Shown here: positions 52,493 through 63,685 of the stretch, piece after piece
How the letters are laid out: every line of letters starts with the position of its first letter
Position numbering within the stretch: the first letter of the stretch is position 1
Assembly (NCBI GenBank): GCA_036785705.1
Contig: JAWUZG010000967.1
Location: forward strand, 84,585-148,584
DNA length: 64,000 nt
Direction: 5' to 3'
From: Acanthornis magna
Taxonomy: Eukaryota > Chordata > Aves > Passeriformes > Acanthizidae
The notes under the pieces: generated by a model
Told to the model about the DNA's origin: nothing
Databases searched by the model: none
The model's input: the letters and a program-made list of their open reading frames with translations, nothing else
Made by a program: the position numbers and the translations under genes

Positions 52493-54035
52493 CTACGTGG
52501 AGAATACATTCTCCACGCACGCTACCTTCTCCGGGAGCTGAACTTGCACGAGTTTTGCAAGTCTAAAGCTGGAGCAAAGTGTTTCTCTCTCTCTCTCGCT
52601 CCCTCTCTCTCTGCACATTGTCCCCGTGTCCCGGTGCTGCCAGAACATCGTAGCAGCGAGAAACATCCTTTGGAGATGAGCCTGCATGCTGCTATGCTTG
52701 CCCGTGCAGTTTGGATGCGAAATGCAGGGTGCACAGCAGCTCCGCGTTCTCCGGCACCTCGCTCCGGCTTCTAGCCGCCTAAGACGCACCTTAGCCGGCT
52801 AGGCGCTCTTAGCTCGCAAAGCGCGAGAAAGAAGCGGACGGCTCTCTGCGGTCCGGCACAAGATGCGAACAGAAGAAGCTACGTGGAGAATACATTCTCC
52901 ACGCACGCTACCTTCTCCGGGAGCTGAACTTGCACGAGTTTTGCAAGTCTAAAGCTGGAGCAAAGTGTTTCTCTCTCTCTCTCGCTCCCTCTCTCTCTGC
53001 ACATTGTCCCCGTGTCCCGGTGCTGCCAGAACATCGTAGCAGCGAGAAACATCCTTTGGAGACGAGCCTGCATGCTGCTATGCTTGCCCGTGCAGTTTGG
53101 ATGCGAAATGCAGGGTGCACAGCAGCTCCGCGTTCTCCGGCACCTCGCTCCGGCTTCTAGCCGCCTAAGACGCACCTTAGCCGGCTAGGCGCTCTTAGCT
53201 CGCAAAGCGCGAGAAAGAAGCGGACGGCTCTCTGCGGTCCGGCACAAGATGCGAACAGAAGAAGCTACGTGGAGAATACATTCTCCACGCACGCTACCTT
53301 CTCCGGGAGCTGAACTTGCACGAGTTTTGCAAGTCTAAAGCTGGAGCAAAGTGTTTCTCTCTCTCTCTCGCTCCCTCTCTCTCTGCACATTGTCCCCGTG
53401 TCCCGGTGCTGCCAGAACATCGTAGCAGCGAGAAACATCCTTTGGAGACGAGCCTGCATGCTGCTATGCTTGCCCGTGCAGTTTGGATGCGAAATGCAGG
53501 GTGCACAGCAGCTCCGCGTTCTCCGGCACCTCGCTCCGGCTTCTAGCCGCCTAAGACGCACCTTAGCCGGCTAGGCGCTCTTAGCTCGCAAAGCGCGAGA
53601 AAGAAGCGGACGGCTCTCTGCGGTCCGGCACAAGATGCGAACAGAAGAAGCTACGTGGAGAATACATTCTCCACGCACGCTACCTTCTCCGGGAGCTGAA
53701 CTTGCACGAGTTTTGCAAGTCTAAAGCTGGAGCAAAGTGTTTCTCTCTCTCTCTCGCTCCCTCTCTCTCTGCACATTGTCCCCGTGTCCCGGTGCTGCCA
53801 GAACATCGTAGCAGCGAGAAACATCCTTTGGAGACGAGCCTGCATGCTGCTATGCTTGCCCGTGCAGTTTGGATGCGAAATGCAGGGTGCACAGCAGCTC
53901 CGCGTTCTCCGGCACCTCGCTCCGGCTTCTAGCCGCCTAAGACGCACCTTAGCCGGCTAGGCGCTCTTAGCTCGCAAAGCGCGAGAAAGAAGCGGACAGC
54001 TCTCTGCGGTCCGGCACAAGATGCGAACAGAAGAG

Positions 54036-57000
54036 GCTACGTGGAGAATACATTCTCCACGCACGCTACCTTCTCCGGGAGCTGAACTTGCACGAGTTTT
54101 GCAAGTCTAAAGCTGGAGCAAAGTGTTTCTCTCTCTCTCTCGCTCCCTCTCTCTCTGCACATTGTCCCCGTGTCCCGGTGCTGCCAGAACATCGTAGCAG
54201 CGAGAAACATCCTTTGGAGACGAGCCTGCATGCTGCTATGCTTGCCCGTGCAGTTTGGATGTGAAATGCAGGGTGCACAGCAGCTCCGCGTTCTCCGGCA
54301 CCTCGCTCCGGCTTCTAGCCGCCTAAGACGCACCTTAGCCGGCTAGGCGCTCTTAGCTCGCAAAGCGCGAGAAAGAAGCGGACGGCTCTCTGCGGTCCGG
54401 CACAAGATGCGAACAGAAGAAGCTACGTGGAGAATACATTCTCCACGCACGCTACCTTCTCCGGGAGCTGAACTTGCACGAGTTTTGCAAGTCTAAAGCT
54501 GGAGCAAAGTGTTTCTCTCTCTCTCTCCCTCCCTCTCTCTCTGCACATTGTCCCCGTGTCCCGGTGCTGCCAGAACATCGTAGCAGCGAGAAACATCCTT
54601 TGGAGATGAGCCTGCATGCTGCTATGCTTGCCCGTGCAGTTTGGATGTGAAATGCAGGGTGCACAGCAGCTCCGCGTTCTCCGGCACCTCGCTCCGGCTT
54701 CTAGCCAAGACGCACCTTAGCCGGCTAGGCGCTCTTAGCTCGCAAAGCGCGAGAAAGAAGCGGACGGCTCCTCTGCGGTCCGGCACAAGATGCGAACAGA
54801 AGAAGCTACGTGGAGAATACATTCTCCACGCACGCTACCTTCTCCGGGAGCTGAACTTGCACGAGTTTTGCAAGTCTAAAGCTGGAGCAAAGTGTTTCTC
54901 TCTCTCTCTCGCTCCCTCTCTCTCTGCACATTGTCCCCGTGTCCCGGTGCTGCCAGAACATCGTAGCAGCGAGAAACATCCTTTGGAGACGAGCCTGCAT
55001 GCTGCTATGCTTGCCCGTGCAGTTTGGATGCGAAATGCAGGGTGCACAGCAGCTCCGCGTTCTCCGGCACCTCGCTCCGGCTTCTAGCCGCCTAAGACGC
55101 ACCTTAGCCGGCTAGGCGCTCTTAGCTCGCAAAGCGCGAGAAAGAAGCGGACGGCTCTCTGCGGTCCGGCACAAGATGCGAACAGAAGAGGCTACGTGGA
55201 GAATACATTCTCCACGCACGCTACCTTCTCCGGGAGCTGAACTTGCACGAGTTTTGTAAGTCTAAAGCTGGAGCAAAGTGTTTCTCTCTCTCTCTCGCTC
55301 CCTCTCTCTCTGCACATTGTCCCCGTGTCCCGGTGCTGCCAGAACATCGTAGCAGCGAGAAACATCCTTTGGAGACGAGCCTGCATGCTGCTATGCTTGC
55401 CCGTGCAGTTTGGATGCGAAATGCAGGGTGCACAGCAGCTCCGCGTTCTCCGGCACCTCGCTCCGGCTTCTAGCCGCCTAAGACGCACCTTAGCCGGCTA
55501 AGCGCTCTTAGCTCGCAAAGCGCGAGAAAGAAGCGGACGGCTCTCTGCGGTCCGGCACAAGATGCGAACAGAAGAGGCTACGTGGAGAATACATTCTCCA
55601 CGCACGCTACCTTCTCCGGGAGCTGAACTTGCACGAGTTTTGCAAGTCTAAAGCTGGAGCAAAGTGTTTCTCTCTCTCTCTCGCTCCCTCTCTCTCTGCA
55701 CATTGTCCCCGTGTCCCGGTGCTGCCAGAACATCGTAGCAGCGTGAAACATCCTTTGGAGACGAGCCTGCATGCTGCTATGCTTGCCCGTGCAGTTTGGA
55801 TGCGAAATGCAGGGTGCACAGCAGCTCCGCGTTCTCCGGCACCTCGCTCCGGCTTCTAGCCGCCTAAGACGCACCTTAGCCGGCTAGGCGCTCTTAGCTC
55901 GCAAAGCGCGAGAAAGAAGCGGACGGCTCTCTGCGGTCCGGCACAAGATGCAAACAGAAGAAGCTACGTGGAGAATACATTCTCCACGCACGCTACCTTC
56001 TCCGGGAGCTGAACTTGCACGAGTTTTGCAAGTCTAAAGCTGGAGCAAAGTGTTTCTCTCTCTCTCTCGCTCCCTCTCTCTCTGCACATTGTCCCCGTGT
56101 CCCGGTGCTGCCAGAACATCGTAGCAGCGAGAAACATCCTTTGGAGACGAGCCTGCATGCTGCTATGCTTGCCCGTGCAGTTTGGATGTGAAATGCAGGG
56201 TGCACAGCAGCTCCGCGTTCTCCGGCACCTCGCTCCGGCTTCTAGCCGCCTAAGACGCACCTTAGCCGGCTAGGCGCTCTTAGCTCGCAAAGCGCGAGAA
56301 AGAAGCGGACGGCTCTCTGCGGTCCGGCACAAGATGCGAACAGAAGAAGCTACGTGGAGAATACATTCTCCACGCACGCTACCTTCTCCGGGAGCTGAAC
56401 TTGCACGAGTTTTGCAAGTCTAAAGCTGGAGCAAAGTGTTTCTCTCTCTCTCTCGCTCCCCTCTCTCTCTGCACATTGTCCCCGTGTCCCGGTGCTGCCA
56501 GAACATCGTAGCAGCGAGAAACATCCTTTGGAGATGAGCCTGCATGCTGCTATGTCTGCCGGTGCAGTTTGGATGCGAAATGCAGGGTGCACAGCAGCTC
56601 CGCGTTCTCCGGCACCTCGCTCCGGCTTCTAGCCGCCTAAGACGCACCTTAGCCGGCTAGGCGCTCTTAGCTCGCAAAGCGCGAGAAAGAAGCGGACGGC
56701 TCTCTGCGGTCCGGCACAAGATGCGAACAGAAGAAGCTACGTGGAGAATACATTCTCCACGCACGCTACCTTCTCCGGGAGCTGAACTTGCACGAGTTTT
56801 GCAAGTCTAAAGCTGGAGCAAAGTGTTTCTCTCTCTCTCTCGCTCCCTCTCTCTCTGCACATTGTCCCCGTGTCCCGGTGCTGCCAGAACATCGTAGCAG
56901 CGTGAAACATCCTTTGGAGACGAGCCTGCATGCTGCTATGCTTGCCCGTGCAGTTTGGATGCGAAATGCAGGGTGCACAGCAGCTCCGCGTTCTCCGGCA

Positions 57001-57508
57001 CCTCGCACCGGCTTCTAGCCGCCTAAGACGCACCTTAGCCGGCTAGGCGCTCTTAGCTCGCAAAGCGCGAGAAAGAAGCGGACAGCTCTCTGCGGTCCGG
57101 CACAAGATGCGAACAGAAGAAGCTACGTGGAGAATACATTCTCCACGCACGCTACCTTCTCCGGGAGCTGAACTTGCACGAGTTTTGCAAGTCTAAAGCT
57201 GGAGCAAAGTGTTTCTCTCTCTCTCTCGCCTCCCTCTCTCTCTGCACATTGTCCCCGTGTCCCGGTGCTGCCAGAACATCGTAGCAGCGAGAAACATCCT
57301 TTGGAGACGAGCCTGCATGCTGCTATGCTTGCCCGTGCAGTTTGGATGCGAAATGCAGGGTGCACAGCAGCTCCGCGTTCTCCGGCACCTCGCTCCGGCT
57401 TCTAGCCGCCTAAGACGCACCTTAGCCGGCTAGGCGCTCTTAGCTCGCAAAGCGCGAGAAAGAAGCGGACGGCTCTCTGCGGTCCGGCACAAGATGCGAA
57501 CAGAAGAA
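54036..57508. repeat. Nine-monomer block duplicated from 13 units upstream, copy 2
   Basis: Counterpart of 49018-52492. It carries a 4-bp deletion and 1-bp insertions absent from the upstream copy: the loss in the hairpin left arm near 54706, an extra C near 54771, an extra C near 56461 and an extra C near 57230. Since the upstream copy has none of these, they arose after the duplication or are base-calling errors in this part of the assembly. Confidence 0.82.
54701..54714. other. 4-bp deletion in the hairpin left arm
   Basis: The sequence reads CTAGCCAAGACG where other monomers read CTAGCCGCCTAAGACG. The loss shortens the left arm of the 13-bp inverted repeat so it can no longer pair along its length. 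It is the largest deletion seen in any monomer and marks the start of the indel-rich right end. Confidence 0.85.
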
Positions 57509-60500
57509 GCTACGTGGAGAATACATTCTCCACGCACGCTACCTTCTCCGGGAGCTGAACTTGCACGAGTTTTGCAAGTCTAAAGCTGGAGCAAAGTGTT
57601 TCTCTCTCTCTCTCGCTCCCTCTCTCTGCACATTGTCCCCGTGTCCCGGTGCTGCCAGAACATCGTAGCAGCGAGAAACATCCTTTGGAGACGAGCCTGC
57701 ATGCTGCTATGCTTGCCCGTGCAGTTTGGATGCGAAATGCAGGGTGCACAGCAGCTCCGCGTTCTCCGGCACCTCGCTCCGGCTTCTAGCCGCCTAAGAC
57801 GCACCTTAGCCGGCTAGGCGCTCTTAGCTCGCAAAGCGCGAGAAAGAAGCGGACAGCTCTCTGCGGTCCGGCACAAGATGCGAACAGAAGAGGCTACGTG
57901 GAGAATACATTCTCCACGCACGCTACCTTCTCCGGGAGCTGAACTTGCACGAGTTTTGTAAGTCTAAAGCTGGAGCAAAGTGTTTCTCTCTCTCTCTCGC
58001 TCCCTCTCTCTCTGCACATTGTCCCCGTGTCCCGGTGCTGCCAGAACATCGTAGCAGCGTGAAACATCCTTTGGAGACGAGCCTGCATGCTGCTATGCTT
58101 GCCCGTGCAGTTTGGATGCGAAATGCAGGGTGCACAGCAGCTCCGCGTTCTCCGGCACCTCGCTCCGGCTTCTAGCCGCCTAAGACGCACCTTAGCCGGC
58201 TAGGCGCTCTTAGCTCGCAAAGCGCGAGAAAGAAGCGGACGGCTCTCTGCGGTCCGGCACAAGATGCGAACAGAAGAAGCTACGTGGAGAATACATTCTC
58301 CACGCACGCTACCTTCTCCGGGAGCTGAACTTGCACGAGTTTTGCAAGTCTAAAGCTGGAGCAAAGTGTTTCTCTCTCTCTCTCGCTCCCTCTCTCTCTG
58401 CACATTGTCCCCGTGTCCCGGTGCTGCCAGAACATCGTAGCAGCGAGAAACATCCTTTGGAGATGAGCCTGCATGCTGCTATGTCTACCGTGCAGTTTGG
58501 ATGCGAAATGCAGGGTGCACAACAGCTCCGCGTTCTCCGGCACCTCGCTCCGGCTTCTAGCCGCCTAAGACGCACCTTAGCCGGCTAGTCGCTCTTAGCT
58601 CGCAAAGCGCGAGAAAGAAGCGGACGGCTCTCTGCGGTCCGGCACAAGATGCGAACAGAAGAAGCTACGTGGAGAATACATTCTCCACGCACGCTACCTT
58701 CTCCGGGAGCTGAACTTGCACGAGTTTTGCAAGTCTAAAGCTGGAGCAAAGTGTTTCTCTCTCTCTCTCGCTCCCTCTCTCTCTGCACATTGTCCCCGTG
58801 TCCCGGTGCTGCCAGAACATCGTAGCAGCGAGAAACATCCTTTGGAGACGAGCCTGCATGCTGCTATGCTTGCCCGTGCAGTTTGGATGCGAAATGCAGG
58901 GTGCACAGCAGCTCCGCGTTCTCCGGCACCTCGCTCCGGCTTCTAGCCGCCTAAGACGCACCTTAGCCGGCTAGGCGCTCTTAGCTCGCAAAGCGCGAGA
59001 AAGAAGCGGACGGCTCTCTGCGGTCCGGCACAAGATGCGAACAGAAGAGGCTACGTGGAGAATACATTCTCCACGCACGCTACCTTCTCCGGGAGCTGAA
59101 CTTGCACGAGTTTTGTAAGTCTAAAGCTGGAGCAAAGTGTTTCTCTCTCTCTCTCGCTCCCTCTCTCTCTGCACATTGTCCCCGTGTCCCGGTGCTGCCA
59201 GAACATCGTAGCAGCGTGAAACATCCTTTGGAGACGAGCCTGCATGCTGCTATGCTTGCCCGTGCAGTTTGGATGCGAAATGCAGGGTGCACAGCAGCTC
59301 CGCGTTCTCCGGCACCTCGCTCCGGCTTCTAGCCGCCTAAGACGCACCTTAGCCGGCTAGGCGCTCTTAGCTCGCAAAGCGCGAGAAAGAAGCGGACGGC
59401 TCTCTGCTGTCCGGCACAAGATGCGAACAGAAGAAGCTACGTGGAGAATACATTCTCCACGCACGCTACCTTCTCCGGGAGCTGAACTTGCACGAGTTTT
59501 GCAAGTCTAAAGCTGGAGCAAAGTGTTTCTCTCTCTCTCTCGCTCCCTCTCTCTCTGCACATTGTCCCCGTGTCCCGGTGCTGCCAGAACATCGTAGCAG
59601 CGAGAAACATCCTTTGGAGACGAGCCTGCATGCTGCTATGCTTGCCCGTGCAGTTTGGATGCGAAATGCAGGGTGCACAGCAGCTCCGCGTTCTCCGGCA
59701 CCTCGCTCCGGCTTCTAGCCGCCTAAGACGCACCTTAGCCGGCTAGGCGCTCTTAGCTCGCAAAGCGCGAGAAAGAAGCGGACGGCTCTCTGCGGTCCGG
59801 CACAAGATGCGAACAGAAGAAGCTACGTGGAGAATACATTCTCCACGCACGCTACCTTCTCCGGGAGCTGAACTTGCACGAGTTTTGCAAGTCTAAAGCT
59901 GGAGCAAAGTGTTTCTCTCTCTCTCTCGCTCCCTCTCTCTCTGCACATTGTCCCCGTGTCCCGGTGCTGCCAGAACATCGTAGCAGCGAGAAACATCCTT
60001 TGGAGACGAGCCTGCATGCTGCTATGCTTGCCCGTGCAGTTTGGATGCGAAATGCAGGGTGCACAGCAGCTCCGCGTTCTCCGGCACCTCGCTCCGGCTT
60101 CTAGCCGCCTAAGACGCACCTTAGCCGGCTAGGCGCTCTTAGCTCGCAAAGCGCGAGAAAGAAGCGGACGGCTCTCTGCGGTCCGGCACAAGATGCGAAC
60201 AGAAGAAGCTACGTGGAGAATACATTCTCCACGCACGCTACCTTCTCCGGGAGCTGAACTTGCACGAGTTTTGCAAGTCTAAAGCTGGAGCAAAGTGTTT
60301 CTCCTCTCTCTCTCGCTCCCTCTCTCTCTGCACATTGTCCCCGTGTCCCGGTGCTGCCAGAACATCGTAGCAGCGAGAAACATCCTTTGGAGACGAGCCT
60401 GCATGCTGCTATGCTTGCCCGTGCAGTTTGGATGCGAAATGCAGGGTGCACAGCAGCTCCGCGTTCTCCGGCACCTCGCTCCGGCTTCTAGCCGCCTAAG

Positions 60501-63500
60501 ACGCACCTTAGCCGGCTAGGCGCTCTTAGCTCGCAAAGCGCGAGAAAGAAGCGGACAGCTCTCTGCGGTCCGGCACAAGATGCGAACAGAAGAGGCTACG
60601 TGGAGAATACATTCTCCACGCACGCTACCTTCTCCGGGAGCTGAACTTGCACGAGTTTTGCAAGTCTAAAGCTGGAGCAAAGTGTTTCTCTCTCTCTCTC
60701 TCGCTCCCTCTCTCTCTGCACATTGTCCCCGTGTCCCGGTGCTGCCAGAACATCGTAGCAGCGAGAAACATCCTTTGGAGACGAGCCTGCATGCTGCTAT
60801 GCTTGCCCGTGCAGTTTGGATGTGAAATGCAGGGTGCACAGCAGCTCCGTGTTCTCCGGCACCTCGCTCCGGCTTCTAGCCGCCTAAGACGCACCTTAGC
60901 CGGCTAGGCGCTCTTAGCTCGCAAAGCGCGAGAAAGAAGCGGACGGCTCTCTGCGGTCCGGCACAAGATGCGAACAGAAGAAGCTACGTGGAGAATACAT
61001 TCTCCACGCACGCTACCTTCTCCGGGAGCTGAACTTGCACGAGTTTTGCAAGTCTAAAGCTGGAGCAAAGTGTTTCTCTCTCTCTCTCGCTCCCTCTCTC
61101 TCTGCACATTGTCCCCGTGTCCCGGTGCTGCCAGAACATCGTAGCAGCGAGAAACATCCTTTGGAGACGAGCCTGCATGCTGCTATGCTTGCCCGTGCAG
61201 TTTGGATGCGAAATGCAGGGTGCACAGCAGCTCCGCGTTCTCCGGCACCTCGCTCCGGCTTCTAGCCGCCTAAGACGCACCTTAGCCGGCTAGGCGCTCT
61301 TAGCTCGCAAAGCGCGAGAAAGAAGCGGACAGGCTCTCTGCGGTCCGGCACAAGATGCGAACAGAAGAAGCTACGTGGAGAATACATTCTCCACGCACGC
61401 TACCTTCTCCGGGAGCTGAACTTGCACGAGTTTTGCAAGTCTAAAGCTGGAGCAAAGTGTTCTCTCTCTCTCTCTCGCTCCCTCTCTCTCTGCACATTGT
61501 CCCCGTGTCCCGGTGCTGCCAGAACATCGTAGCAGCGAGAAACATCCTTTGGAGACGAGCCTGCATGCTGCTATGCTTGCCCGTGCAGTTTGGATGCGAA
61601 ATGCAGGGTGCACAGCAGCTCCGCGTTCTCCGGCACCTCGCTCCGGCTTCTAGCCGCCTAAGACGCACCTTAGCCGGCTAGGCGCTCTTAGCTCGCAAAG
61701 CGCGAGAAAGAAGCGGACGGCTCTCTGCGGTCCGCACAAGATGCGAACAGAAGAAGGCTACGTGGAGAATACATTCTCCACGCACGCTACCTTCTCCGGG
61801 AGCTGAACTTGCACGAGTTTTGCAAGTCTAAAGCTGGAGCAAAGTGTTTCTCTCTCTCTCTCGCTCCCTCTCTCTCTGCACATTGTCCCCGTGTCCCGGT
61901 GCTGCCAGAACATCGTAGCAGCGAGAAACATCCTTTGGAGACGAGCCTGCATGCTGCTATGCTTGCCCGTGCAGTTTGGATGCGAAATGCAGGGTGCACA
62001 GCAGCTCCGCGTTCTCCGGCACCTCGCTCCGGCTTCTAGCCGCCTAAGACGCACCTTAGCCGGCTAGGCGCTCTTAGCTCGCAAAGCGCGAGAAAGAAGC
62101 GGACAGCTCTCTGCGGTCCGCACAAGATGCGAACAGAAGAGCTACGTGGAGAATACATTCTCCACGCACGCTACCTTCTCCGGGAGCTGAACTTGCACGA
62201 GTTTTGCAAGTCTAAAGCTGGAGCAAAGTGTTTCTCTCTCTCTCTCGCTCCCTCTCTCTCTGCACATTGTCCCCGTGTCCCGGTGCTGCCAGAACATCGT
62301 AGCAGCGAGAAACATCCTTTGGAGACGAGCCTGCATGCTGCTATGCTTGCCCGTGCAGTTTGGATGCGAAATGCAGGGTGCACAGCAGCTCCGCGTTCTC
62401 CGGCACCTCGCTCCGGCTTCTAGCCGCCTAAGACGCACCTTAGCCGGCTAGGCGCTCTTAGCTCGCAAAGCGCGAGAAAGAAGCGGACGGCTCTCTGCGG
62501 TCCGGCACAAGATGCGAACAGAAGAAGCTACGTGGAGAATACATTCTCCACGCACGCTACCTTCTCCGGGAGCTGAACTTGCACGAGTTTTGCAAGTCTA
62601 AAGCTGGAGCAAAGTGTTTCTCTCTCTCTCTCGCTCCCTCTCTCTCTGCACATTGTCCCCGTGTCCCGGTGCTGCCAGAACATCGTAGCAGCGTGAAACA
62701 TCCTTTGGAGATGAGCCTGCATGCTGCTATGCTTGCCCGTGCAGTTTGGATGCGAAATGCAGGGTGCACAGCAGCTCCGCGTTCTCCGGCACCTCGCTCC
62801 GGCTTCTAGCCGCCTAAGACGCACCTTAGCCGGCTAGGCGCTCTTAGCTCGCAAAGCGCGAGAAAGAAGCGGACGGCTCTCTGCGGTCCGGCACAAGATG
62901 CGAACAGAAGAGGCTACGTGGAGAATACATTCTCCACGCACGCTACCTTCTCCGGGAGCTGAACTTGCACGAGTTTTGTAAGTCTAAAGCTGGAGCAAAG
63001 TGTTTCTCTCTCTCTCTCGCTCCCTCTCTCTCTGCACATTGTCCCCGTGTCCCGGTGCTGCCAGAACATCGTAGCAGCGTGAAACATCCTTTGGAGACGA
63101 GCCTGCATGCTGCTATGCTTGCCCGTGCAGTTTGGATGCGAAATGCAGGGTGCACAGCAGCTCCGCGTTCTCCGGCACCTCGCTCCGGCTTCTAGCCGCC
63201 TAAGACGCACCTTAGCCGGCTAGGCGCTCTTAGCTCGCAAAGCGCGAGAAAGAAGCGGACGGCTCTCTGCGGTCCGGCACAAGATGCGAACAGAAGAAGG
63301 CTACGTGGAGAATACATTCTCCACGCACGCTACCTTCTCCGGGAGCTGAACTTGCACGAGTTTTGCAAGTCTAAAGCTGGAGCAAAGTGTTTCTCTCTCT
63401 CTCTCGCTCCCTCTCTCTCTGCACATTGTCCCCGTGTCCCGGTGCTGCCAGAACATCGTAGCAGCGAGAAACATCCTTTGGAGACGAGCCTGCATGCTGC

Positions 63501-63685
63501 TATGCTTGCCCGTGCAGTTTGGATGCGAAATGCAGGGTGCACAGCAGCTCCGCGTTCTCCGGCACCTCGCTCCGGCTTCTAGCCGCCTAAGACGCACCTT
63601 AGCCGGCTAGGCGCTCTTAGCTCGCAAAGCGCGAGAAAGAAGCGGACGCTCTCTGCGGTCCGTCACAAGATGCGAACAGAAGAGG

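Larger units (their letters stand above)
34350..54421. repeat. Indel-free homogeneous core: 52 consecutive 386-bp monomers
   Basis: All 52 unit starts in this 20,072-bp stretch are spaced exactly 386 bp. Differences between monomers are substitutions only, mostly at the shared polymorphic sites (AGCGAG/AGCGTG, GCAAG/GTAAG, GACGAG/GATGAG, TGCGAA/TGTGAA, GGACGG/GGACAG). Together with 26245-33964 (exact spacing as well) this forms the best homogenised part of the window, interrupted only by a 1-bp loss near 34091. Confidence 0.9.
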
